Assembly: GCA_900175165.2 (NCBI GenBank)
Contig: FWWN02000699.1
Span: 5,566 to 17,332 of the forward strand
DNA: 11,767 nt
Source: Rhizomucor pusillus
Taxonomy: Eukaryota > Mucoromycota > Mucoromycetes > Mucorales > Lichtheimiaceae
Reading direction: 5' to 3'
Shown piece by piece: positions 1 to 7,814 of the stretch. Position 1 is the stretch's first letter; the number at the start of each line of letters is the position of its first letter. The translations under genes were made by a program, and so were the position numbers. Below the pieces are notes generated by a model. It searched no databases, was not told the DNA's origin, and saw only the letters and a list, made by a program, of their open reading frames with translations.

Positions 1-214
1 AGGGGAGTTGCTTGTATTCAGCATGTGTAAAGCGGCTGAATGTCTTGTAAAAGGCGATAGATGAATACCGTCTATCACCCGGCTAATGCCATTAAGGGCA
101 ATGCAAATTGCCGCCATATAGTCACGGCCTTGTACGGCTCGCCCGGCCCTATACAAAGGACACTTGGTATTCATGCATAAAGAAGCACCATGAACGGACC
201 GCTTTTTCTTGTTG

Positions 215-230
215 CCATCCTTTAGGATGG
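215..230. repeat. Short perfect inverted repeat (hairpin)
   Basis: CCATCCT at 215-221 and AGGATGG at 224-230 are exact reverse complements separated by TT. The result is a 7-bp stem with a 2-nt loop. No T-run or gene end adjoins it, so no function is assigned. Confidence 0.5.
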
Positions 231-458
231 TTGCCCTGGGTCGCACAACAGGTCCTAGGTACCAGCCGCAGGTTTGAGATGTTCTATATTCTGTTGTCAT
301 GACCATAACTGTGTGTAAATGGTGCTCTTTTCGTATCTTCGTGGCCACTCCCTTCACGTGGCCTTTTAACCGTGCGTTTGTTCCTAAATCTTGGTCGCCG
401 ATGAACATAATGGGAATAGACTTCTTCCCGGTTCCGCAAGCTTCTTTCACGTATGCCC

Positions 459-486
459 TTTCACGGGAGGCTTTTCACGGGAGGCT
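459..486. repeat. 14-bp perfect tandem duplication
   Basis: TTTCACGGGAGGCT occurs twice back to back, at 459-472 and 473-486, with no mismatch. This is typical of a recent replication-slippage duplication in non-coding DNA. Confidence 0.85.
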
Positions 487-641
487 TCCTGCGAATACGC
501 TTTTTTCAGGGCCAGCTCTTGGCTCCATTTTGCTCGGTTTTTTGCTGGAGAGTTATAGAAATATTGTAGAGTATCACGGTGTTCTCGAAATGTCTAAGAG
601 CAATGCTAGTCAGATAACGGGATAATAAAGAAGATAATCAA

Positions 642-1716
642 TTATACCTTCTGCCAATTGGAAACATCTTCTACAGACTTTGCGTTCTGAATATTGTCGT
701 TTGCAATGTTTTCTTCCGCTTCTCGGATCTCTGGATTTCGAGCTTTTCTCTTCTCTCGATACTTGGCATTCTTGTACAGCATTGCCTTATTATGCATATG
801 CTTGGATGAAATTGTCGAAGGCTTTGGTAATGTAAGCAAGTCGTTGCAACTTTGGGAGGTTAGCTCGTCGTTGCCGTTGCTATCATCGTCACCATCTTCC
901 TCCTTGGTCGATAACGGTTGAAACCGGTTGTATAGCTCGATATGATGTCGATATTGTTGCAATGACATCGATACTGTAACTGACATTTTTACGATACCGC
1001 AATCGGTCCCGCTGAATGCAAGCTTCCTGGACGATTCTGCTGCCTCCTTTTGTAATCTTGATAAATCCAACAATTCACTTCTGGCTTCACATGCATGGTG
1101 CTCTAATGCAGGTCTTGCCATCCTCTCCTGTTCTTTTCCACTGCCCACTTTGCGATCCTGGTTTTTCATCATCCATTTCGTATTATTAACAACAGCACGA
1201 AAGTCTATCAAGGCTAGCTGGTTCTTTAGCGCTTCATACTCTGCATCAGCTTTTGCCAGCTGTAATGATTTCAGGTCTGCATGCTTTGCTCCTTCTTGTT
1301 TAGCCTTGCTTAATGTTCCAATGGATGTATGTTTTCGCATGTTCAACTCCTTGTTTTTCTCTTGCAACGCCGTAATACGCTCCTCCCATGTCCCGATGCA
1401 AGTCATATAAATCGTCTTTTTCCACTCCATCCAATGGAGTGGGCGTAAAAAACGAGTTCTTGCAAGCTTTGGGAGCATCCTTGTTAGTTGCTCCATGGAG
1501 CCTTGCGATATTGAACGATGTCACGTCTATACAGTGTTCAAATTGTAGACCATGGGTTCCGCATAACTCGTGAAACTTCGCTCTATCGAAAAAGTTGCCA
1601 AACCGTCTTCCCCGGCATTTCCCATCTTCTCTGCTTGGATAAGAGCCTGTTGTAATCATGCTTGGACATATGTACCTTTGAAATGAAAACAATATAGNCA
1701 TAGATGTATGAGCCAT
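642..1716 (-). pseudogene. Truncated, frameshifted ORF, probable mobile-element relic
   Basis: Two overlapping - strand frames read as parts of one protein. The upstream frame (about 1700 down to about 1312) contains a Cys/Arg/Gly-rich start, then FFDRAKFHELC and CIDVTSFNIARLHGAT. It ends a few codons after EHAKTYIHWNI. The other frame (about 1312 down to 642) continues with SKAKQEGAKHADLKSLQ, a Lys/Ala/Leu-rich helical stretch, then CGIVKMS and a basic C-terminal tail (KNAKYREKRKARNPE). Joining them needs one extra base removed near 1311-1312, where a run of A/T occurs; no GT...AG intron fits there. The upstream end has no convincing start codon or N-terminal domain, so the ORF is also 5'-truncated. 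An ambiguous base lies at 1698. The style (Cys/His pairs, long basic helical C-terminus, decay) suggests a repetitive-element protein, but I cannot name the family. Alternatively it is a sequencing-error-split genuine gene. Confidence 0.5.
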
Positions 1717-2234
1717 ATCTGATCAGCACACAGAGGTGGCATGTTGGCTCGTGAAGGGCATACGACCGTCAAATAAGGTTAACGGTACTTAGAAAGAACT
1801 GAGAAGTTACATTTAATACAGTGTACGTACCTCTTGATGGACATTATACAGCTTTATCATAAAGCGATACATACAGTATATGCATAAATACCCTGGACGT
1901 TGATGGTAAAACATTGTTGCAAAGTTGCACAGAACTGAACGCAGTACGAAGCTAAAGGGTGATTCCTAATTGATAAACCGTAGTGGTCATCATCTCAGAT
2001 TGTTATGCTCAAATTGAGCCAATGGCCTCTCCTAGAAGCGTTTTCTAAAAGGCTCCAAATGCATTTCTCAGCGCAAAGCTGGGGACGCTTCTTATAAAGA
2101 TGTATCCGGCGATGACCATTTTTACAGTATTTCTTGGCCAACGCAAAGTTCCCTCTGACCAGGCGCAAAGTGGGCTGCTATTGACGCAAAATAAGTAAGA
2201 GCACAGCGCAAATTATTAGGAAAAATCCTGTAAT
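1717..2234. other. Non-coding spacer containing the CGCAAA array
   Basis: No open frame of note is seen on either strand. The right half (2072-2212) carries five CGCAAA words, described separately. The stretch lies upstream of the - strand relic ORF and downstream of the - strand gene ending at 2235, so it is either that gene's 3' flank or the 5' part of a decayed element. Confidence 0.5.
2142..2212. repeat. Phased CGCAAA hexamer array, period 21-22 bp
   Basis: CGCAAA begins at 2142, 2164, 2185 and 2207, giving spacings of 22, 21 and 22 bp. A fifth copy lies at 2072-2077. The bases between the hexamers are not conserved, so this is not a simple recent tandem duplication; only the core word and its spacing recur. 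Two helical turns place all copies on the same DNA face, as expected for clustered protein-binding sites. Alternatives are a decayed minisatellite or subterminal repeats of an old DNA transposon. The function is unknown. Confidence 0.6.
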
Positions 2235-2696
2235 TTATTGATGAACATTAAGTCCGGGCTGCTGTGCTTGCTTTATCAGGTCGTCTAACGATACATTCTT
2301 GAACACGCTGGCATCCTCCTCGGTCGGGAATCGCCATACGTATACTTCTTTCTTGTTTCTCTCGCTCGATGCTAATCCGTTTGGTGGCAGCTCTGACGGC
2401 GTCCGGTTGATCTTCTTTTCGAGCTCGCCCCGATCTTTAAGACGACCGAGGACATGGCGTTTCAAATGTGCGTTGGATTTTAACAACTCGGGGTATTTTG
2501 GGATAAATGCTGCGATTGCTTTGGTGGTCATTGGTCCGTTCTGCGCAATAATGCATTTGACGACTTTTGATGCGGAAAGGTTTTTCATATTGGGTAGTGC
2601 CTTGGTTGCCATGTTGGTTGAACTTTTGAAGGATGGGACGGAGAAGGGCTGTTGTGGCAAGTCACTTTTGACAGCAGCGGCAGCAACCCCCGCCAT
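2235..2696 (-). CDS. Unrecognised 153-residue protein with a winged-helix-like core
   Basis: A single intronless ORF runs from ATG at 2696 to TAA at 2235-2237. Residues about 1-40 are low-complexity, rich in Ala, Ser, Lys and Pro and almost without acidic residues, so a mitochondrial or nuclear targeting role is possible. Residues about 42-124 look like a winged helix: helix 1 SASKVVKCIIAQNG, helix 2 around TTKAIAAFIPKYPELL, a basic recognition-like helix HLKRHVLGRLKDRGEL, then a hairpin ending in the strand KEVYVWRF. The C-terminus is amphipathic (VSLDDLIKQAQQ). Later in-frame Met codons at residues 29 and 37 are alternative starts; the first ATG is chosen because a TATA-like element sits 61-68 bp upstream of it. 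The stop codon is embedded in AATAAA. It could be a small DNA/RNA-binding factor or a divergent mitochondrial ribosomal protein, and I cannot decide which. Confidence 0.7.
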   Translation of the reverse strand: MAGVAAAAVKSDLPQQPFSVPSFKSSTNMATKALPNMKNLSASKVVKCIIAQNGPMTTKAIAAFIPKYPELLKSNAHLKRHVLGRLKDRGELEKKINRTPSELPPNGLASSERNKKEVYVWRFPTEEDASVFKNVSLDDLIKQAQQPGLNVHQ

Positions 2697-2756
2697 ATAT
2701 CAATGCCGCCTACCCAAATTACATTCGTTGCTATTCTGTCCTATGAATCCATTCAA

Positions 2757-2767
2757 TATATATAAAA
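2757..2767 (-). promoter_or_regulatory. TATA-like element upstream of the winged-helix gene
   Basis: TATATATAAAA at 2757-2767 gives a TATATATA core readable on either strand, 61-68 bp upstream of the ATG at 2696. This is similar to the TATA-ATG distance at the argininosuccinate synthase gene. Assignment is by position only. Confidence 0.4.
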
Positions 2768-3481
2768 TCACAGAGAATATGCTTAAAGAAAATTGTGCGA
2801 GATGGCCTTGTATTAAAAAGTAGTTGCGACATCTAGAAAACTTTACCCCTTTTGTATAGCAAGAACTGTACCGAGCGTTAAAATCCATCGAATAAGATGC
2901 TACATAAATATTGCCAGGTTACGGTAACCTTGGTCATTTCCAAACTAAACAATCTGAGCGAATAGTATTTTGAAGAGACAACTGTGTTTTCAATATGAAA
3001 GCGGAAAGCTGTATTAGTTGTTGAGCTCCTTTGCCGGTACAAAGAACAATATGTAGATTCAATCCACGATCGACCAGAGTATATAAGCATATCTCGGTTC
3101 CAGAATAGGGCTGAAAGAGGCAACCAGGTCTGTATGTAGCTCGTGTTGCTTGGACGAACAGGGACTGGCATGGGAGCACAAGAAAATAGAAAATGTAACG
3201 TGATTGCAGGAAAATCCGGACACGTCATGGATGGGGCGCATGGCGGACCGATCCTGCAGTGGTGGTACTATGTAGAAAGGAGGATTATGGATCAAAAAAT
3301 ATCCCGATATACGTAGCAGGTAAATTACTCGATTATATTTTACTTTATTATGTAAAGCAAACAACGGGAAGAAAGGAAAAGGGAGAAAAAAGGTAGATAT
3401 AAATGGGTACATATTACTTGGATGCTATTGTTGTTGTTGTAAAGAAATAAGAAAGGGAGGATATAATATGTCTCCATCAAA
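2768..3481. other. AT-rich spacer with 3' UTR of the sugar transporter
   Basis: No supportable gene is present. Several overlapping - strand open frames (2878-3597) lack motifs, conserved starts and coding-like codon use, and I regard them as chance. The part nearest 3482 is the transporter's 3' UTR. It contains a (TTG)4 run at 3428-3439 (CAA repeats on the transcript) and an AATAAA signal at 3344-3349. Confidence 0.5.
3344..3349 (-). terminator. Candidate polyadenylation signal of the sugar transporter
   Basis: TTTATT on the + strand is AATAAA on the transcript strand, about 135 nt past the stop codon at 3482-3484. It lies in an AT-rich context typical of fungal 3' ends. Confidence 0.4.
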
Positions 3482-5283
3482 TTAAGCAATCTGTTCGGTT
3501 TTTTCGATAGATTGCGTCTCGATGCGAGCACCGGTACGTTCAGCCAAGATCTGCTGGACGTATGCGTGGTCGAGTTTCTTGCGCGGGTTGTGCTCAAAGA
3601 TGATGTCTATTTCTTCAAGAGTGAAGCCCTTAGTCTCAGGGTAAGCCCAGAAGACGTGGACGGCCATCAGGAAGTTGAAGCCAGCAAAGAGCAGGTAGAG
3701 ACCAAATCGGATCTTCTCCATGAGGATAGGAACGACAAAGTTGAGGACCCAGTTGAAGAGCCAGTTGGCAGCGGTGGAGAGGGAGACACCCATGGCACGG
3801 ATACGGAGAGGGAAGATTTCGGCAGGGTAGATCCAGCCCATAGGACCCCAAGTGGTGGCAAAAGATGCGACAAAGAGGTAGACACAGGCGACCATACCGT
3901 TGCTCTTGGAGCTGGAAATATGCATGGCCCATTTGCCATCATCGCCAACGTACCAGTCACCGGTAGCCATGATACCACCGACAATCCACAGGAAAATAGA
4001 CATGAAAGAAGCACCGGCGACCATGGTAGGACGGCGACCCCACTTGTCGACGAAAAGAATGGCGGGAATGGTCATGACAACGTTGATGACATAGTTGATA
4101 CCAGAAGCGAGCAAAGTAGCTTCTTGGCTGTCACCGATACCGGCTTGCTTGAAAAGAAGGACGACGTAGAACATGATGATATTCATACCAGTCAGTTGTT
4201 GCCAGATCTGGAGGCAGATACCAAGGAAGGCGCGGTAGGAGTACTCGGGCTTGAGAAGATCGGCATAGCGGTGGGACGCGATTTCGCGGTCGAACTTGAT
4301 GACTGCTTCGATTTCCTGAATTTCAAGCTGCACGCGAGGGTGGTTGACATCGCCGTTGCCGTGGATATCAGCGAGAACCTGTCGCGCCTCATCCATGCGG
4401 CCCTTATCGGCCAGCCAACGAGGGGAGAACGGGAAGAACCACATCCCAATGCAAAGGATCACGGCAGGAACGGCTTGGACACCCCAGGGGATACGGAAGG
4501 CAGCGGTCCAGTCGCCGTTCTTGATAGTTGAGGAACCGTATTGAATCCAGAAGCTGTTCAACAATAGCTGGGTGGTGAGTATGTATGGATTGGAGGTTGG
4601 CGGGATCAGACTCGATAGAAACTTACGCAATCATGATACCCCAGGTGATACTCCATTGCTGCACAGCAACAATGCGGCCACGGATTTCCTTGGGAGCGAT
4701 TTCGGATTGGTAAAGAGGTACAACCATGGAAGTGACACCGACAGAAAGACCTAATTAAGAATTATATGAGTTTGTGATATCTCTCTTCCACTTTGCAGTA
4801 GTTAACTTACCAGCAAATACACGACCAACACAGAGCATAGGAACACCGTTAGAAGCAGACTGAAGAACAGCACCAACAATGAAGAGGAAAGAAGCACCAA
4901 TCAGGGTGTATTTACGAGAGAATCGGTCAGCAGGGAAAGCAGCAATGAGGGCGCCGACAAAGCAGCCAGCACTAAGGGCACCGTTGATACCACCCTGCAA
5001 GACAGCATCGGGATGGTTGAAGTAAGTTTGGTATCTGCGATGATGATGTTCCAGTGAGTTTAATAAGAAAAATTGATTGCAGAAGAAGAAAACTTACTGA
5101 TCTGTACCAATGACTCCAGAGTTGCTACCGATATCGAAACCAAACATGATACCGGCGATGGCCGCAAAACCACCAATGACCTACGTATGCGCAAATGTAT
5201 ATGTTAGCTAGCAGATCAAGGTGAACGTATATAGGTATTGAAGGGCAGCTTACGTAGACGTTGTTTATTAGCCTAGCGCCCAT
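3482..5283 (-). CDS. MFS sugar porter (hexose-type transporter), five exons
   Basis: This is a plasma-membrane 12-helix sugar transporter, probably a proton symporter or facilitator for hexoses. The model is complement(join(3482..4553, 4627..4750, 4811..5034, 5098..5180, 5254..5283)), 510 residues, with introns of 73, 60, 63 and 73 nt. All donors are GTAAG-type and all phases agree. The acceptor at 4554-4556 is chosen over an earlier CAG because only it keeps the frame, giving MIAFWIQYG. Family signatures in order: TM1 GIMFGFDIGSNSGVIG (about 20-35), loop 2-3 DRFSRK (74-79), GRVFAG (108-113), PLYQSE (124-129), PFSPRWL (195-201), QQLTGMN (272-278), DKWGRRP (323-329), GPMGWIYPAEIFPLR (390-404) and PETKG (459-463). 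The tail after 463 is cytoplasmic. Phe196 stands where many relatives have Glu in PESPR. Codon use is strongly biased, suggesting high expression. Substrate specificity cannot be read from sequence. Confidence 0.93.
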
Positions 5284-5400
5284 GGTCTTTCCAAGGAAAA
5301 CAAAAAGGTGAGAAAAAGGTAGACAAAAGGCAATGAGCGTGGCAGAAGGAGCAAAAGTTTTTATAGAAGGGCAGGGAACCTGGGGCGCCGTTGTTGTGTG

Positions 5401-5410
5401 CTTATATAAG
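5401..5410 (-). promoter_or_regulatory. TATA-like palindrome upstream of the sugar transporter
   Basis: CTTATATAAG is a perfect 10-bp palindrome containing TATATAA, 118-127 bp upstream of the transporter's ATG. A pyrimidine-rich stretch follows on the - strand before the ATG, as is common around fungal transcription starts. Confidence 0.45.
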
Positions 5411-5678
5411 GTGCGTCCCGTTGTCCAATCCGGTTAGGGTGGCAACTTACCTTGATTTCCCCACGGAGAATGATTCGGTGGGAACGGGCTGGCGTTCGTG
5501 ATCTGTGGGTTCACAGGGTCTGAAAAGCCCAAGAGCGAAGCAATGGATCGAGGAGCTGCAACCCCGCAACAAACGGCTCATCCGCGGATACAGAACTGTG
5601 GGTGGCGAATATACTTCTCGTGGTTGCACAAGCCTGCTCAGGGTAGCACGAGGTCTGAGACAAAAAAGAAAAATCTCT

Positions 5679-5692
5679 ATTTGCGCGCAAAT
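5679..5692. promoter_or_regulatory. Perfect 14-bp palindrome ATTTGCGCGCAAAT
   Basis: The sequence is self-complementary over all 14 bases and is made of two inverted CGCAAA words overlapping at the central CG pair. It lies 27 bp past the stress-protein stop codon and about 400 bp upstream of the transporter's ATG. It fits a site for a homodimeric DNA-binding protein, and each half also resembles the TTTSGCGC class bound by E2F-type factors. The binding protein is unknown. Confidence 0.5.
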
Positions 5693-5718
5693 CATGGCGC
5701 TAAAATATACTAAATAGT

Positions 5719-6489
5719 TTATTTTACAATGAGCACAGGGCAATGGACGTGCTGCTGGACATAGTCGCTGAAACTACCAAAGATTGTTCTATATCAAGGC
5801 AAATTGAAAGCATACACTGTAAGAATCTGCCCAGCAACAAAATTGCCTTTTTTGTGGATTACGTTATCCATTCGATCCACAAAAGCCAAGGCACACGAAG
5901 AAAAAGGAAACAAGAGAAAAAAAAACTTACCGCCTCCAACCTGACAAATTTCTGCTGCCGAGCACAAGGCAGTCAAACTTTGCAGTGTCCACGTACTCGG
6001 TGATGACCTTGGTAGGATGCGCGGGTCCGGATTTTAGGATGTGCGTTGTGGTCTTGTATCCCTGGGAGACAAGTTCACCGCTCCAGGCTCGCATTGCGCC
6101 CGCATGCTTTGCAGAGGCCTGTGATCCGACGAATCCCGATTGTCGTTGGTTGGTTGGTAAGGGTAAATAATAGGAAACTTGTGCTCCTAGGTTACCTCTT
6201 GCTCTAGCCGCTCCAGTTCGTGATCCCCGAGGATACTGGCTTCTATCGTCTCTTCTGAATTTGACATTTTGAGTTCTTTCTTTCAACAGCAGCTGCGTCG
6301 TGCTATGTGTCACTATACACAACCATGACCAAAAAATTCTGGGTCCATGACAACCACCATAATCAGGTGCACATCGTCCAATGGCTTGAGAAGGTTGGCT
6401 GCTGTCCAGCTGATGACCTTGCTCGCCTGCTCCGGTGACTCTGCGTCAATGGCAATTGCTATTTTTCTTCTCATTGTTGCTGTTGACAT
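5719..6489 (-). CDS. Universal stress protein (UspA family), four exons
   Basis: This is a single-domain USP of 165 residues, a soluble nucleotide-binding alpha/beta fold linked to stress responses. The model is complement(join(5719..5788, 5931..6118, 6196..6275, 6330..6489)) with introns of 142, 77 and 54 nt. The start is ATG at 6489; a TTG-started upstream extension was rejected. Strand 1 is RRKIAIAIDAESPEQA (7-22), strand 2 HLIMVVVMDP (41-50), then helix ELERLEQEASAKHAGAM (73-89), strand 4 FDCLVLGSRNLSG (128-140) and the C-terminal TIFGSFSDYVQQHVHCPVLIVK. The ATP-motif region reads G134-x2-N137-x9-G147-S148, with Asn at the usual second Gly. The first junction is least sure: donor GTCATG at 6329 is weak, and an alternative (GTATAG at 6318, acceptor before 6279) also keeps frame. 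The other two introns have clean signals. The stop codon is embedded in AATAAA. Confidence 0.85.
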
Positions 6490-7508
6490 TTTTACAACCA
6501 AGTAATAAAAAAGAGACAGCCGACTAAAGAATGAGGGAATCCGAGGGTTTAAAACAGAATTGTCTAAATATCAGGCCACAATAATCAAAATCGCTTGTCT
6601 TCCAGTTGACGAGCACCGGCATTCACATAAACATACATCTTTGACAATAGACTGTATCAAGGAAGGGACGGGAATTGTGTGTTTCAGCAGGTTCCCATTA
6701 GCAAAGGAAAAGACGGGGAGTGCTGTTGTTGATCCATGGATCGATAATTCCATTTGGGACTGGCTGCTGGTGATGGGGCATATTGGGCATTCGCAGAATG
6801 ATTTTTTTCTTGTGCCACCTCGCCTCCTCCTTTTTGGAATTACAACGTCTCGTCGTGAGTCTAGAAGAAGGGGAATCACAATTTATGGAGATACAATTCA
6901 TTTTTCATATGTGCCACACTGCTGCATTTCTCAACGTGCACGTATCTATAAGTGCGCATTTCAATCGTTCTCTACAGCGTATATGAACAGCATGTCGAGA
7001 TAGGGCAAATTCACTCAACAAGGAAAATTGCACGTGAGAGAGTATTCTCTCATTTTTCACTGTTAGCAAATATGGGACCTCAATAGCCTGATCAATAATT
7101 AACTAATTACAGACGGTGAGACTTGGGTTCTTTGCTGCAAATAACCGAGTTCTTCTTCGATCCTCTACTGTACTTTTGAAACAGCTCCCTCTCTGAGTAT
7201 CTGCCAGTCCCAACTGCGACACAAATGCTACAGCAAGCGAGTTTTGAATAAGGAAGGTGACAGAATAATGACAACACACGAGTACTGTATCGTCTAATTA
7301 ACTTTTGTGATGCATCCCTTTGATCTTTTCTTTTCATCACTGCTTTTTTTCCTTATTGAAGAATGCCTATTACCTTTACTTGGGGCTATGTATACAGAGC
7401 CAGCCTTTCCTTAAGTAGAGATACAGCAATGTATTCGTTCTATATGGCGAGACCGAATAGGTAAAGATTAGTGTTCAAGCAAAAAACGACCATTGTGCTG
7501 GCTCTGAT
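6490..7508. other. Spacer with no supported gene
   Basis: The stretch next to 6490 is the stress-protein 5' flank; no TATA element is obvious. Open frames at 6560-7003 (+) and 6571-6879 and 7107-7340 (-) show no motif, no splice pattern and no coding-like composition. Minor marks are a CACGTG word at 7031-7036 and a 6-bp stem hairpin TGAGAG/CTCTCA at 7035-7052. Confidence 0.45.
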
Positions 7509-7814
7509 ATGGTGACAATAAGTAGACGTCCCATTCGATGCACAGCAAAAAGGGGTGTAATAGCTTGCGCCCGTATCGATGAGAGCTTCGCGGATGAACT
7601 CGTCTGCGTGAGTTTATCTGGTGACATGACAGAAAGAAGTGCAGAAGATATACACATACAAGTACAGCTTTTGGAAGAAATTAAAAAGCCAAATTCGCGG
7701 GTACGGTCAACTTTGTCTTCAGCTGAAAGACGAGCAGCAAGTATGTTTAGATTTAAAATGTTACTGGAAGTTGGGGTGGGGGAAGTGACAGCAGAAAGCG
7801 AAAGGTCCTGCTGA
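7509..7814 (+). CDS. Doubtful small ORF, possibly spliced
   Basis: An ATG at 7509 opens 101 codons ending at TGA 7812-7814, with no recognised domain. Two intron-like segments lie inside it: GTGAGT at 7608 to CAG at 7667 (60 nt), and GTATGT at 7741 to CAG at 7791 (51 nt). Both are multiples of three, so spliced and unspliced forms share the stop; the fully spliced product would be 64 residues. A TATATGG word lies near 7441, about 68 bp upstream of the ATG, a spacing close to that of the TATA elements assigned to two other genes here. Against it, a 121-codon frame is open on the opposite strand (7475-7840), composition is spacer-like and no homology is recognised. It may be chance or a relic. 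Confidence 0.2.
   Translation: MVTISRRPIRCTAKRGVIACARIDESFADELVCVSLSGDMTERSAEDIHIQVQLLEEIKKPNSRVRSTLSSAERRAASMFRFKMLLEVGVGEVTAESERSC

Larger units (their letters stand above)
1..641. other. Left-end spacer with no supported gene
   Basis: I see no gene here. Short open frames exist on the + strand (for example 108-302 and 299-625), but they have no recognisable motif, no splice pattern and a composition like the surrounding spacer. Visible small structures are a hairpin at 215-230, a CACGTG E-box word at 355-360 and a 14-bp tandem duplication at 459-486. The stretch lies 3' of the degraded ORF ending at 642, so part of it may be the tail of the same relic, but no terminal inverted repeat could be recognised. 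Confidence 0.5.
5284..5718. other. Spacer between sugar transporter and stress-protein gene, promoter region
   Basis: This holds the transporter's 5' flank and the stress-protein gene's 3' flank. The part at about 5450-5670 is visibly more GC-rich than other spacers and is open in several frames on both strands. On the - strand a strong donor-like GTAAGT lies at 5450-5445. The frame before it is open from a TGA near 5597 and reads LLGFSDPVNPQITNASPF, but it has no ATG. It may be an unrecognised exon, a 5' leader exon or chance. No complete gene can be built. Confidence 0.4.

Noticed and set aside
2878..3597. Overlapping - strand frames in the spacer before the transporter's 3' end
   Set aside because: They have no motif, no splice pattern and low-complexity composition, and they overlap each other in several frames. 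They are consistent with chance openness.
3512..4531. 339-codon open frame on the + strand opposite the sugar transporter
   Set aside because: It is antisense to the well-supported main exon. Strong codon bias in that exon removes antisense stops, and the product is an acidic, motif-free sequence.
4554..4576. Earlier CAG acceptor for the last transporter exon (adding LLLNS)
   Set aside because: It breaks the reading frame with the preceding donor and would produce an immediate stop. The later CAG at 4556-4554 gives the family sequence AFWIQYG.
5380..5464. CreA/Mig1-like words (CTGGGG at 5380, GTGGGG on the - strand at 5464) upstream of the sugar transporter
   Set aside because: The SYGGRG consensus is so degenerate that a couple of matches in this length are expected by chance.
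5927..6322. 131-codon continuous - strand frame as the stress-protein C-terminal half
   Set aside because: Its first half is out of frame with the coding exon 6196-6275. Splicing restores the expected USP helix, so only the part from 6118 downward is genuine.
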